Source: Pontivivens nitratireducens
Lineage (GTDB): Bacteria > Pseudomonadota > Alphaproteobacteria > Rhodobacterales > Rhodobacteraceae
DNA: 64,000 bases
Direction of reading: 5' to 3'
Assembly (NCBI RefSeq): GCF_014235845.1
Contig: NZ_JACJUQ010000004.1
Span: 216,171-280,170 of the forward strand
Part shown: positions 26,885-35,811 of the stretch, in pieces
Position numbering within the stretch: position 1 is the stretch's first letter
How the letters are laid out: every line of letters starts with the position of its first letter
Position numbers and translations under genes: made by a program
The notes under the pieces: model-generated
The model's database searches: none
What the model was told of the DNA's origin: nothing
Seen by the model: the letters and a program-made list of their open reading frames with translations, nothing else

Positions 26885-27496
26885 TCAGAACTCGACGCCG
26901 ACCTGCGCCTTGATCCCGTCGCGGAACGGATGCTTGATCAGCGACATCTCCGTCACCAGATCGGCGGCCTCGATCAGTTCGGGCTTTGCGTTGCGACCGG
27001 TCAGCAGAACATGGGTCATCTGCGGTTTTTGGGTCAGCAGGAATTCGACAACCTCGTTGATGTCCAGATAATCGTAGCGCAGCGCGATATTGATCTCATC
27101 CAGCATCACGAACTGGATATCGGGGTTCAGGATCAGCTCCTTCGCCTTGGCCCAGCCTGCTTCGGCCGCCGCGATGTCGCGCGCGCGGTCCTGTGTCTCC
27201 CAGGTGAACCCCTCACCCGAGACGATGAACTGGCATTCGTCCGCGAAGCGTTCGCGCAGGAATGTCTTTTCACCCGTGTCCCAGTTGCCCTTGATGAATT
27301 GAACGACGGCGCAGGGCATTTCGTGCGCGATGCATCGCATGATCATTCCGAAGCCGGAGGAAGACTTGCCCTTCCCCGGACCTGTATGGACCATGATCAG
27401 GCCCTTCTCCTCGGTCTTGGTCTGCATCATCTTGTCACGCGCGGCCTTGATCTTGCGCATCTTCTCCGCATGGCGGGCGTCGGTGTCATCACTCAT
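26885..27496 (-). CDS. cobO: Cob(I)yrinic acid a,c-diamide adenosyltransferase
   Basis: A 203-residue CobO/CobA(Salmonella)/BtuR-type ATP:corrinoid adenosyltransferase, which transfers the 5'-deoxyadenosyl group to the reduced cobalt. The P-loop HTGPGKGKSS is near residues 37-46. VQFIKGNWDTGEK and LDEINIALRYDYLD follow in family order. The N-terminal lysine-rich part is normal. It overlaps cobF by 8 nt and ends the cluster. This is the adenosylation step before the lower-ligand pathway. Confidence 0.96.
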   Translation of the reverse strand: MSDDTDARHAEKMRKIKAARDKMMQTKTEEKGLIMVHTGPGKGKSSSGFGMIMRCIAHEMPCAVVQFIKGNWDTGEKTFLRERFADECQFIVSGEGFTWETQDRARDIAAAEAGWAKAKELILNPDIQFVMLDEINIALRYDYLDINEVVEFLLTQKPQMTHVLLTGRNAKPELIEAADLVTEMSLIKHPFRDGIKAQVGVEF

Positions 27497-28262
27497 CGGT
27501 GTCTCCTCGCGGCGTCTGGCGACGCATCAGATAAATATCCATGATCCAGCCGTGTTGTGCCCGGGCCGCGGCCCGTGCGGCCATGATCTGCGGTGCGGTC
27601 TCGGCCAGGGGGCCGGACAGGTTGATTTCCTGAATCATCCCGGCATAGCCAGACCACCAGATATGCACCCCCTCGGGCGGGATGGACTGAAAACTGCACT
27701 GCCCGTCCAGCATTACGGCCAGCGTGTCCACGCCATCGGGCCAGCCGCTATCGCGCAACTGCCGCCCGGTGGTCACCGTGAACGGTGCGCCCAGATCGTT
27801 GATCGGAATGCGGTGCGCCGCTGTCAGCGCCTGAAGGCTGGTGATGCCGGGCACCACGCGCACCCTCAACGGCAGGATCTTCGCAACCCGCTCCGCAATC
27901 CGCAGCGTGCTGTCATAAAGCGAAGGATCGCCCCAGACCAGAAACGCGACCTTGCCCTGTGGCCCCAGGTTTTCGCGGATTTCCCGCACCCAGATCGCCG
28001 CAATCGCATCGTGCCAATCCACGACGCGAGCATGGTAATCCGGCGTCGCCTCGTCCCGTGTCGGCAGGTCGAAGGACACGACCCTCGTTCCTCCGGTCAG
28101 GACCGTATCGCAAATCTGCCGTCGGACCCGCGCCAGATCGGATTTGTCCTCGCCCTTGTCCGGGATCAGAATCAGATCCGCATCGTTCAGCAACCGGGTT
28201 GCCTGCAAGGTCACATGCTCAGGATTGCCGGTGCCGATACCGATCAGCATCAGGTCGATCAT
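27489..28262 (-). CDS. cobF: Precorrin-6A synthase (deacetylating)
   Basis: A 257-residue SAM-dependent tetrapyrrole methylase that methylates C1 of precorrin-5 and releases acetate, giving precorrin-6A. It is specific to the aerobic pathway. Visible are the family N-terminal LMLIGIGTGNPEHVTLQA, FLVWGDPSLYDST and VVPGITSLQAL blocks. The ATG at 28262 has AAGGGG 8 nt upstream. A terminator-like hairpin stands between the cbiM-like gene and this start, so expression may be set separately from cbiM. Confidence 0.95.
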   Translation of the reverse strand: MIDLMLIGIGTGNPEHVTLQATRLLNDADLILIPDKGEDKSDLARVRRQICDTVLTGGTRVVSFDLPTRDEATPDYHARVVDWHDAIAAIWVREIRENLGPQGKVAFLVWGDPSLYDSTLRIAERVAKILPLRVRVVPGITSLQALTAAHRIPINDLGAPFTVTTGRQLRDSGWPDGVDTLAVMLDGQCSFQSIPPEGVHIWWSGYAGMIQEINLSGPLAETAPQIMAARAAARAQHGWIMDIYLMRRQTPRGDTDE

Positions 28263-28277
28263 CGCTGACCCCTTATG

Positions 28278-28307
28278 AAAAACGCGGCCCCCGTGCAGGG
28301 ACCGCGT
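28278..28307 (-). terminator. Terminator-like hairpin between cbiM and cobF
   Basis: Seen on the minus strand: ACGCGG-x-CCC, a 5-nt loop, GGG and CCGCGT, followed directly by five T. There is one mismatch and two extra bases in the stem. It lies 16 nt upstream of the cobF start, so it may attenuate transcription into cobF-cobO. Confidence 0.6.
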
Positions 28308-28329
28308 TCGCGTACTGGATGGGCTTGGA

Positions 28330-28998
28330 TCAGGCTGCGTTGTGCAGGCGCGGCGTGAACAGCTTGTTGTCGCGCATGGCCTTGGCACCGGCCAGCAATC
28401 CCAGATCAAGCAGCGGCTCGATCAGCACGACCGTCATGTAGGCCGCACCGAACGCCATGACGGAGGATACATTCTCCACCCCGAAGCCTTGTCCATAGAA
28501 CGCCCAGAACGCGACCCAGGCGACCGTGCCGCCCTGGAACGACGCGGACAGCGCCACGACCTGGCGGTAGCTCAAATCGACATAGGCGGTGCCCGGCGCG
28601 ATAAGGCGGGCGGCGATCGCTTGCAGCGCGAACAGCGGCACCAGCAGTGTGGTGACGTTCATCGCGTATTGCGGCAGGTCGGTCGGCGCCAACAGCATAC
28701 CTTGCAACAGCAGTCCAAGCGCGAGGCCGATTGCAGCCGGTGCCGCGCCGAGGATCAGGAACAGGCTGGAACCGAGGATGAAGTGAACCTCGGACACGCC
28801 AACCGCGAAATGCGGCAGCACCTCGAAGAACACGAAAACCGCGACCGTCGCGACCAGCGCCCGCGCGATCAGCGCCACGGGGCCGCTTTCCAGCAGCGTT
28901 TTCCAGGTCAGCTTCGCGGCATAAACACTCGCCCCTGCTGCGGTGGCATAGCTCAGTCCGATCTTGGCGCCATCAACGAGGCCCGGTTCGATATGCAT
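28330..28998 (-). CDS. cbiM: CbiM-like energy-coupling-factor permease, putative cobalt uptake
   Basis: A 222-residue inner-membrane protein with about six helices, of the CbiM/NikM S-component family that captures Co2+ or Ni2+. The ATG at 28998 is chosen over one three codons upstream for two reasons: AAAGGA then sits 8 nt before it, and the protein then starts Met-His-Ile-Glu-Pro-Gly. His2 and the N terminus form the metal site in this family. The internal EVHFILGSS block supplies the further metal-site His. CbiN, CbiQ and CbiO are absent, so it is a solitary CbiM. Location behind a B12 riboswitch and in the cob cluster supports cobalt. Confidence 0.87.
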   Translation of the reverse strand: MHIEPGLVDGAKIGLSYATAAGASVYAAKLTWKTLLESGPVALIARALVATVAVFVFFEVLPHFAVGVSEVHFILGSSLFLILGAAPAAIGLALGLLLQGMLLAPTDLPQYAMNVTTLLVPLFALQAIAARLIAPGTAYVDLSYRQVVALSASFQGGTVAWVAFWAFYGQGFGVENVSSVMAFGAAYMTVVLIEPLLDLGLLAGAKAMRDNKLFTPRLHNAA

Positions 28999-29084
28999 GT
29001 AGTTCATCCTTTCAAGACCGTCTCACCCGACGGCGTTTCAGTGCTGGGCCGTGGCCCGGTTTAGCGCCCCCCGGTTCGCCTTGC

Positions 29085-29275
29085 GAGGGGGATGACGGCA
29101 GGTCTCCTGACTTGCGGGTCAACATCCGTCCGAACCTTCCCAGCCCGGGGGCCAGTGGCATTCATCGAACGGACTCTCCGCCTACAGTTGCGGGGGCAGT
29201 CCCGGTATTGGCGTGGCTTCGGCACACCGCACCGTGTTCCCTTTTGATCCCGACATCGTGATATCGCCGGGAACC
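29085..29275 (-). ncRNA. Cobalamin (AdoCbl) riboswitch upstream of cbiM
   Basis: Seen on the minus strand: the B12 box AAGTCAGGAGACCTGCC (29098-29114), GCCACTGG, the GGGAAGG segment, the conserved GCAACTGTAGGCGGAGAGT-like core and the 5' AAAAGGGAACACGGTG element. A GC-rich stem-forming stretch (29041-29080) before the cbiM ribosome site is the likely expression platform. Only about 35 nt separate it from the cobA stop, so it may act on read-through from the upstream cob operon as well as on a local promoter. Confidence 0.9.
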
Positions 29276-29309
29276 GTCCCTTTCAGTTGCCATGCTGCAA
29301 AGCCGTGTG

Positions 29310-30035
29310 TCAATCGTCGCCTTGGGCCAATGCCCCGAAAAGGATCAGCGCGGGCGTGGTGCTGCTGGTGGCCTCCAGCCGGGTTGCCAGTGCCGCGACA
29401 CTCATCCGCTCGACGCTCTGCTCCGGTGTGCTGACGGCATGGGCCAGCAGCGCGGGCGTGTCGTCGGGCAGACCGGCATCCATCAATTGACGCGCCAGTT
29501 TTGGCCATGTCCGCTTGCCCATGTAGACGACGGTTGTGGCCTGCGGATCGGCGAGGGCGGACATGTTGATATCTTCGGGCAGTGCGCCCGCGATGTCGTG
29601 GCCGGTGATGAACTGCACCCGCCGGGCGACCAGTCTGCGCGTCAACGGAATACCGACCGCCGCCGCCGCGGCGGAGGCTGAGGTGACACCTGGAATGATC
29701 TCGTACTTTATCGCTGCGGCTCGCAACGCCGTCAGTTCTTCCTCCAACCGGCCAAAGATGCCCGCATCGCCGGATTTCAAGCGCACGACATGCTGGCCCG
29801 CCATGGCGTAGTCCACCAGCAGACGGCTGACGTGATCCTGCGAGGGTGAGGCCCGCCCTGCCCGCTTTCCGACGCCCACCAGATCAGCATCCTTGCGCGC
29901 ATGATCCAGAATCGGCCCGGCGGACAGGTCGTCGAACAGGATCGCGTCTGCCTTGCCCAACCGGTCCACTGCCTTGAGCGTCAGGAGGTCCGGGTCGCCG
30001 GGACCGGAGGATACGAAGCTGACGAAACCGCTCAT
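29310..30035 (-). CDS. cobA: Uroporphyrinogen-III C-methyltransferase
   Basis: A 241-residue SAM enzyme (SUMT) that methylates C2 and C7 of uroporphyrinogen III to give precorrin-2, the branch point to siroheme and B12. Family blocks are VSSGPGDPDLLTLKA, VRLKSGDAGIFGR (RLKxGDxxxFGR), PGVTSASAAAAA and PLTRR. It carries only the methylase domain, not the CysG oxidase/ferrochelatase domain. It overlaps cobB by 4 nt. The second riboswitch follows directly downstream. Confidence 0.96.
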   Translation of the reverse strand: MSGFVSFVSSGPGDPDLLTLKAVDRLGKADAILFDDLSAGPILDHARKDADLVGVGKRAGRASPSQDHVSRLLVDYAMAGQHVVRLKSGDAGIFGRLEEELTALRAAAIKYEIIPGVTSASAAAAAVGIPLTRRLVARRVQFITGHDIAGALPEDINMSALADPQATTVVYMGKRTWPKLARQLMDAGLPDDTPALLAHAVSTPEQSVERMSVAALATRLEATSSTTPALILFGALAQGDD

Positions 30036-31327
30036 GTCCCCTCCGCCGTGATCAGGTGAAAGAACGTACCGGTGGCATGGTCGCGGCGCGATCCGGTCTC
30101 AACCATCGGTTGACCGTTCGCATCGGTCACATCTGCGAGGGGGGCGTCGGGCTGCTCCAGAATCGAGGAATAGTGAAACTCGTGCCCGCGCAACCGCTGC
30201 CCGTCGGGCAATGTCGCCATGCGATAGCCCAGATGCATCTTGCGCTTCTCATACGAGGTGACGAGGCCGAGCAGCCCGGCCATCTCGTGCCGCACCCCGT
30301 CCTTGTCGATCAACGCTTGGCCCATCGCCATGTAGCCACCGCATTCACCATGCACCGGCCCTGTCCGGGCGAAGTCACGCAAACCCTTCAGATAGGTCCG
30401 CGCCGCCGCGATCCGTCCGGCGTGAAGCTCGGGATAGCCGCCGGGCATCCACACGACATCCGCGCTCGGGTCGGGCGCCTGATCGGCAAGGGGTGAGAAC
30501 GGCAGGATCTCGGCCCCTGCGGCGCGCCAGCCATCCTGAATATGGGGATAGACAAAGGAAAACGCCGCATCCTGCGCCAGCGCTATCCGCTGACCGGGCG
30601 GAACGACAGCCGCCAGGGGCGCAGCCTCGGGCATCGGATTGCTCCGCGCCGCCGCCCGCAGCGCCTGCAAATCGAGATTGCCGCGAATGAACGTCGCCGC
30701 ATCGTTCAGCAAGGTGTCGATGCCCTCATGCTCCAACGCCTGGACAAGGCCGAGGTGACGCTCCGGCATCTCGGTGTGGCTGTTGCGGGGCAACGCGCCG
30801 AAGACCTCGATCCCGGCGGCCTCCATCCCCTCGCGGATCAGGCGTTCGTGCCGGGGGCTGGCCACCCGGTTCAGCACCACGCCCGCGAACGGCATGTCCG
30901 GGCGCAGGTCGCGAAAGCCCAGCGCCGTCGCTGCCGCCGATTGCGCCTGTCCCGACACGTCGATCACCAGAACCACCGGCCAGCCGTTGCGGGTGGCCAT
31001 GTCCGCACTGGCACCGGTGCCGGATCGCCCGTTCAGCGGCACACCGTCGAACAATCCCATGGAGCCCTCAGCCAGCACCAGATCGGCACCTGCTGCGCGC
31101 GCGCTCAACCCGTCCAGCAAATTGGCATCCATCGACCACGTGTCGAGGTTATAGGACGGTCGCCCCGACGCCGCGTGGTGAAACGCCGGGTCGATATAAT
31201 CCGGCCCGCTCTTGAACGCCTGCACGGTCAGTCCCGCATCGCGGTAGGCGCGCAGCAAGCCCAGCATCAGCGTCGTCTTGCCCGTCCCCGACGCGGGGGC
31301 GGAGATCATCAGACCCGGCTGCATCAT
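30032..31327 (-). CDS. cobB: Hydrogenobyrinic acid a,c-diamide synthase (glutamine-hydrolysing)
   Basis: A 431-residue two-domain amidase. The N-terminal ATP-binding domain (about 1-235) has the P-loop [10 protein letters not shown]. The C-terminal class I-like glutaminase domain (about 240-431) has [13 protein letters not shown] and the catalytic cysteine in [11 protein letters not shown]. It amidates the a and c acetate side chains before cobalt insertion. Starts MM with ATGA overlap to cobM. The 3' end overlaps the cobA start by 4 nt. Confidence 0.96.
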   Translation of the reverse strand: MMQPGLMISAPASGTGKTTLMLGLLRAYRDAGLTVQAFKSGPDYIDPAFHHAASGRPSYNLDTWSMDANLLDGLSARAAGADLVLAEGSMGLFDGVPLNGRSGTGASADMATRNGWPVVLVIDVSGQAQSAAATALGFRDLRPDMPFAGVVLNRVASPRHERLIREGMEAAGIEVFGALPRNSHTEMPERHLGLVQALEHEGIDTLLNDAATFIRGNLDLQALRAAARSNPMPEAAPLAAVVPPGQRIALAQDAAFSFVYPHIQDGWRAAGAEILPFSPLADQAPDPSADVVWMPGGYPELHAGRIAAARTYLKGLRDFARTGPVHGECGGYMAMGQALIDKDGVRHEMAGLLGLVTSYEKRKMHLGYRMATLPDGQRLRGHEFHYSSILEQPDAPLADVTDANGQPMVETGSRRDHATGTFFHLITAEGT

Positions 31328-32109
31328 TCCGTCCCTTCGGGGAACCGTGGCCGGGTCCCGACAGGCCGGAACCGGCGGTCGTAATCGCCGGCGTAAAGCT
31401 GGCTTTCGTCGAAGCCTTCGGCGGCCAGCGCCGGACCGACGAGGATCAGCGCGGTGCGCGCCACCTCCTCACCCACCGATGCCTCGATATTGCCCAGCGT
31501 CGCGCGCACGACCCGTTGATCGGGCCAGCTGGCGCGCCAGACCACCGCCACCGGACAGTCAGGGCCGTAGTGAGGGGTCAACTCCTCCACCACACGCGAC
31601 AAGACATGCACCGACAGGTGGATCGCCAGCGTCGCGCCGGTCTGCGCGAAATTTTCCAGCGTCTCGCCGGAGGGCATCGCGCTCGCTCGGCCCGAGGTGC
31701 GCGTCAGCACGACCGATTGCGCCACGCCGGGCAGCGTCAGCTCATTTTCCAACACCGCAGCCGCAGCCGAGAACGCCGGAACCCCCGGTGTCACGTCATA
31801 GGGAATGTCCAGCGCGCACAGCCGGCGCAACTGCTCACCCATGGCCGACCAGATCGACAGGTCGCCCGAATGCAGCCGCACCACGTCCAGCCCCTGCGCG
31901 TGAGCCGAGGATATTTCCGCGATGATCTCATCCAACGACATCGGCGCGGTGTTCACGATCCGCGCGCCCTCGGGGCAATGCTCCAGCAAGGCCGCGGGCA
32001 CCAGCGATCCGGCATACAGGCACACCGGGCAGGCCGCGATCAGGTCGCGCCCGCGCAAGGTAATCAGATCGGCGGCCCCCGGCCCCGCGCCTACGAAATG
32101 TACGGTCAT
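31324..32109 (-). CDS. cobM: Precorrin-4 C11-methyltransferase
   Basis: A 261-residue tetrapyrrole methylase that methylates C11 of precorrin-4 to give precorrin-5. The N-terminal [18 protein letters not shown] and the [19 protein letters not shown] segment ([14 protein letters not shown]) are diagnostic for CobM/Cbi[14 protein letters not shown] follows. It overlaps cobE and cobB by 4 nt each. Confidence 0.96.
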   Translation of the reverse strand: MTVHFVGAGPGAADLITLRGRDLIAACPVCLYAGSLVPAALLEHCPEGARIVNTAPMSLDEIIAEISSAHAQGLDVVRLHSGDLSIWSAMGEQLRRLCALDIPYDVTPGVPAFSAAAAVLENELTLPGVAQSVVLTRTSGRASAMPSGETLENFAQTGATLAIHLSVHVLSRVVEELTPHYGPDCPVAVVWRASWPDQRVVRATLGNIEASVGEEVARTALILVGPALAAEGFDESQLYAGDYDRRFRPVGTRPRFPEGTE

Positions 32110-32450
32110 CCATCCTGTCCTTCCGCTATGGCGGCAGTTGCCATGCCATCCGACGATATCCGCCGGGTTACTATCAGGCGCGCCTGCGGTCCAGCCGCGA
32201 CCAGCGCCGTTGCCTCCGCCAGGGAGCCTGTTCCGAATTCGGCCAGCACCCGGGCGGAGGTCGTCGAGGTCTCCACCCCTGCCAGTGCAGCCCGTGCCAC
32301 CCCGATCACCGGCAGACCGGGGATCAGGTCGCGCAGGGCCTCCGCCTTGCGGTCCAGCGTGGCCAGGGCATCCACCTGCGCATTGCCCAGAACGTCATGG
32401 ATCGCGGCGGCGGTGGCCTCGGCACGAAATCCGATTCCCGCAACTTTCAT
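32106..32450 (-). CDS. cobE: CobE/CbiG C-terminal-domain protein
   Basis: 114 residues matching the stand-alone CbiG C-terminal domain, called CobE in the aerobic pathway. [13 protein letters not shown], the ATLDRKA segment and [15 protein letters not shown] are recognisable. It is required for normal B12 synthesis in Pseudomonas denitrificans, but its exact step remains unsettled in the literature known to me. It lies between cobL (1-nt gap) and cobM (4-nt overlap). Confidence 0.88.
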   Translation of the reverse strand: MKVAGIGFRAEATAAAIHDVLGNAQVDALATLDRKAEALRDLIPGLPVIGVARAALAGVETSTTSARVLAEFGTGSLAEATALVAAGPQARLIVTRRISSDGMATAAIAEGQDG

Positions 32451-32451
32451 C

Positions 32452-33642
32452 CTATGATATTCCTTTCACGACGCTCCACTGCGTGACGGGACGCGCGGCG
32501 ATCCAGCCGCGCATCCGCCCCAGCGGTTCGGCCTCAGCGATGGAAACCTGCATCAACCGCCCCCCGTGATTGGCGTGCCAGCCAGCCAGCAAGGCCTCCG
32601 TTTCCAGAGTGACGCCGTTCATCAGCAGGCGCGCGCCCGTCGGCATCGCGTCCCAGACGGCTTGCAACATCGCCTCACCCGCGCCGCCGCCGATGAACAC
32701 GGCATCGGGCGTGGGCAGTGCCGCCAACCCTGCGGGCAGCCGCGCGGTGGTCACGCCGATCCGATGATCCAGTCCGAACCGTGCCGCGTTCGCGACGATG
32801 TTTTTCGCGCGGTCCGCCCGCATTTCCACCGCCGAGGCGCTGCCGCCCCCCGCCAGACACCACTCCACACTGATGGAGCCGGATCCCGCCCCCAGATCCC
32901 ACAAATGTTCCCCCGCACGGGGCGTCAGGGTCGAAAGGGTCAACGCCCGGATCGGTTGCTTGGTGATCTGACCGTCGCTTTGGAACAGATCGTCGGGCAG
33001 GCCGCAGGTGCGCGGCAGGCCGCGCCCACGCGCCTCAACCGCCACCATAACGGGCGCCCGTACATCCGTCAGATCGAAGGCCTGCGCCGTGCAGGAGCGT
33101 ACACGTTGCTTCGGACCGCCCATCGCCTCCGCCACGATAACGCGCGAGGCGCCGAAGCCTGCTTCGCACAGATAGGCCACCAGCTCCGCCGGGGCCGCGC
33201 CATCGCGCATCGTGCAGATCAGCCGCGCGCCGTCCTGCAACACGGGCCGCAAACGCGCCATCGGGGCCGCGTGCAGGCCGATGCATTGCACCGCCTCCAT
33301 CCGCCAGCCCAGCGCCGCCGCGACCAGTGCGAAGGTGGACGGCGCGGGATGCGCGACCCATGCGCCGGGGGGCAAGGCCTCCGCCAGCATCGCCCCGGCC
33401 CCGAACCAGAACGGGTCGCCCGAGGCCAGTACGACCACCCGCCGATCCTGATGCGCCAGGACCGGCGCGATCGAAAACGGCACCGGCCACGCCGCGCCCC
33501 GGGCCCCGGCATCCACCAATTCCAGATGTCGCGGCCCGCCGAATATGATATCGGCTGCGTCCAGGGCCCGAAGGCTCGCCGCGCTCAACCCGTCGCGACC
33601 GTCTTCGCCCAATCCGATGATCGTGATGCGGGGATCAGACAT
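32452..33642 (-). CDS. cobL: Precorrin-6B C5,15-methyltransferase (decarboxylating)
   Basis: A 396-residue fusion: an N-terminal CbiE-type methylase (about 1-205; ITIIGLGEDGRDGL, LASGDPFWFGAG) and a C-terminal CbiT-type class I methyltransferase (about 215-396; LWDLGAGSGSISVEW as SAM motif). It methylates C5 and C15 and removes the C12 acetate carboxyl. The ATG at 33642 shares a CATG tetranucleotide with the opposite-facing cobK start. AGGAG lies 7 nt upstream, inside the cobK coding sequence. Confidence 0.96.
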   Translation of the reverse strand: MSDPRITIIGLGEDGRDGLSAASLRALDAADIIFGGPRHLELVDAGARGAAWPVPFSIAPVLAHQDRRVVVLASGDPFWFGAGAMLAEALPPGAWVAHPAPSTFALVAAALGWRMEAVQCIGLHAAPMARLRPVLQDGARLICTMRDGAAPAELVAYLCEAGFGASRVIVAEAMGGPKQRVRSCTAQAFDLTDVRAPVMVAVEARGRGLPRTCGLPDDLFQSDGQITKQPIRALTLSTLTPRAGEHLWDLGAGSGSISVEWCLAGGGSASAVEMRADRAKNIVANAARFGLDHRIGVTTARLPAGLAALPTPDAVFIGGGAGEAMLQAVWDAMPTGARLLMNGVTLETEALLAGWHANHGGRLMQVSIAEAEPLGRMRGWIAARPVTQWSVVKGIS

Positions 33643-34369
33643 GCGCGTACTCCTGCTCGGCGGCACGACCGAGGCCAACCGCATGGCGCAAGCCCTGCAC
33701 GCGGCGAAGATCGACGCCGTCTATTCCTATGCGGGGCGCACGCGCCATCCTGTCCGCCAACCGATCCCGACCCGTACAGGCGGCTTCGGCGGCATCAACG
33801 GTTTGCGCGCCTATCTGGCATCCGAGCGTATCACGCATGTGATCGACGCCACGCACCCCTTCGCCGCGGGGATGAGCCGGAATGCCATCGCCGCCTGCGA
33901 GGGACCGCTCTGCGCCCTCGAACGCCCCGCATGGCAAATTGAGGAAACCTGGATCCGTGTGCCTGATATAGAGACTGCGGCCAGCGCCCTGCCCGACCGC
34001 GCGGCGCGGGTCTTCCTCGCCATTGGCAAGCAGCATATCGGGCTGTTCGCGGACAGGCCGCACCATTATCTGCTGCGCCTGGTGGACCCGCCCGCCGAAC
34101 CGTTGCCCCTGCCGCGTGCGAACGTGATCATCGCCAAGGGGCCGTTCGATTACGCCACCGACCTCGCCCTGCTGCGCGACCACGGGATCGAGGTGATCGT
34201 CTCGAAAAATTCCGGCAGCGAGGGCGCACGGGCAAAGCTCGACGCGGCCCGCACCCTGAACCTGCCGGTCATCATGATCGACCGGCCAGCGATACCCGCA
34301 CGCACCGTTTTCGCCACGCAGACCGAGGTTATGCGCTGGCTTACTCATTCAGCGGATCGCGGGGTATAG
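33641..34369 (+). CDS. cobK: Precorrin-6A reductase, encoded antisense within the cob operon
   Basis: A 242-residue NADPH enzyme that reduces precorrin-6A to precorrin-6B. Recognisable are the N-terminal LLGGTTEANRMAQAL nucleotide loop, DATHPFAAGMSRNA, LAIGKQHIGLF and SKNSGSEGARAKLDAA. It is the only plus-strand gene in the 15-kb cluster. Its ATG overlaps that of cobL head-to-head, and its last 25 nt overlap the 3' end of cobJ. GGGGA lies 6 nt upstream, inside cobL antisense. Any promoter must therefore lie within the cobL coding sequence. Confidence 0.95.
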   Translation: MRVLLLGGTTEANRMAQALHAAKIDAVYSYAGRTRHPVRQPIPTRTGGFGGINGLRAYLASERITHVIDATHPFAAGMSRNAIAACEGPLCALERPAWQIEETWIRVPDIETAASALPDRAARVFLAIGKQHIGLFADRPHHYLLRLVDPPAEPLPLPRANVIIAKGPFDYATDLALLRDHGIEVIVSKNSGSEGARAKLDAARTLNLPVIMIDRPAIPARTVFATQTEVMRWLTHSADRGV

Positions 34370-35094
34370 ACGAACCGACCGACGCGGCGCGTATCCCGGT
34401 TGCCCACGATGACGACGGTGCGCATGTCCGCCATGTCCGGCGTCGCCTCGTCCAGCGTCACTGTCACGATCCGTTCCTCCTCCGTGCTGACGGCGCGGGC
34501 GAAGGAGATCAGCGTGTCACCACCGCATTCCTCACGCAAGATTTCCAGCGCGCGCGCGAACTGATGCGGGCGGCTTTTCGAGCGTGGATTGTAGAACGCC
34601 ATGGCGAAACCGGCGCCCCCCGCCGCGCGCAACCGCGTTTCGATCAAGGCCCACGGCTTGAGGTTGTCGGACAGGTTGATAGCACAAAAATCATGGCCCA
34701 GCGGTGCCCCGATCCGCGCCGCCGCCGCCAGCATGGCGGTGATGCCCGGCAGCACTTGGATATCCAGTTCGCGCCATGCCTCCGGCCCCGCCTCCAACGC
34801 CTCGAACAGGGCGGAGGCCATGGCAAAGACGCCCGGATCGCCTGACGACACCACGACGACGCGCCGGCCCTGCGCCGCCATATCCAGCGCATGGGCGGCC
34901 CGGTCCAGTTCCACCCGGTTGTCACTTTCATGCAGGGTCAGCCCGTCGCGCGGCGCGATCCGGCGTACATAGGGGATATAGCCCACCACGTCCGTCGCCT
35001 GCGCCAAGGCATCCCGCACCTGCGAGGTTATGAGCGCCTCGTCCCCCGGTCCCAGACCCGCGATCACAACCCAACCTTGCGTCGGGGCGTTCAT
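34345..35094 (-). CDS. cobJ: Precorrin-3B C17-methyltransferase
   Basis: A 249-residue tetrapyrrole methylase that methylates C17 with ring contraction to precorrin-4. IAGLGPGDEALITSQV, VGYIPYVRRI, VVVVSSGDPGVFAMAS and VLPGITAMLAAAARIGAPLGHDFCAINLSD (ends given only) are the CobJ/CbiH signature blocks. AFYNPRSKSRPHQF is also typical. It overlaps cobI by 4 nt. Its 3' end lies under the antisense end of cobK. Confidence 0.96.
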   Translation of the reverse strand: MNAPTQGWVVIAGLGPGDEALITSQVRDALAQATDVVGYIPYVRRIAPRDGLTLHESDNRVELDRAAHALDMAAQGRRVVVVSSGDPGVFAMASALFEALEAGPEAWRELDIQVLPGITAMLAAAARIGAPLGHDFCAINLSDNLKPWALIETRLRAAGGAGFAMAFYNPRSKSRPHQFARALEILREECGGDTLISFARAVSTEEERIVTVTLDEATPDMADMRTVVIVGNRDTRRVGRFVYTPRSAE

Positions 35095-35807
35095 GGTCTG
35101 CGCCCCTGTCCATGCACGACGACGATGGCGAAATAGGGCACCTCACCGTCGAAATCGGTCAGCTTCATCACTTTCTGCCCCGGCATCGTGCCACGCTCGA
35201 CCAGCCAGGCGCGATCCAGCTTTCCGGCGCGCTGCAAGGCGCTGCGCACGCGCGGCAGGTTGCGCCCGATCTTCATGAAGACCAGCGCGTCCGACCCCTC
35301 GGCCCGCGATGCCAGCTCATCCTCGGGCAAGGTGGCCATCAGAACCGTCAGCACGTCGTCGCCCCAGGTGATCGGCTGATCCGTCGCGGTCCAGCAGCCG
35401 GACATGCCGGTGATGCCCGGCACGACCTCGACCTCCACCCGCCCTTGCAAGCGGGAGTGCAGGTGCATGAACGAGCCGTAGAAGAACGGATCGCCTTCGC
35501 ACAGAACGATCACGTCACCGCGCGCCGCAACATCGGCCAGCCGGTCCGCCCAGTCGTCGTAGAAAGCGGCCAGAACCGCCCGATATTCAGTGGAGCCGAA
35601 ATGCAGTTCCGTCGTCACCGGGTATTCCATGGGATATTCCGTCACGCTGTCCGTCAGCATCCCCTCGACAATCCGGCGCGCCTGCCCCGCGCGGCCCTCC
35701 TTGCGGAAATACGCCACATGCGCCGCACCCCGGATCAAACGGTCCGAGCGGACGCTCATCAAATCGGGGTTGCCGGGGCCCAGACCCGTGCAGATTACCT
35801 TGCCCAT
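35091..35807 (-). CDS. cobI: Precorrin-2 C20-methyltransferase
   Basis: A 238-residue SAM enzyme that methylates C20 of precorrin-2 to give precorrin-3A. CTGLGPGNPDLMSVRSDRLI, VIVLCEGDPFFYGSFMHL and VVPGITGMSGCW are family blocks. It begins 4 nt after cobH and overlaps cobJ by 4 nt. Confidence 0.96.
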   Translation of the reverse strand: MGKVICTGLGPGNPDLMSVRSDRLIRGAAHVAYFRKEGRAGQARRIVEGMLTDSVTEYPMEYPVTTELHFGSTEYRAVLAAFYDDWADRLADVAARGDVIVLCEGDPFFYGSFMHLHSRLQGRVEVEVVPGITGMSGCWTATDQPITWGDDVLTVLMATLPEDELASRAEGSDALVFMKIGRNLPRVRSALQRAGKLDRAWLVERGTMPGQKVMKLTDFDGEVPYFAIVVVHGQGRRP

Positions 35808-35811
35808 GCTC

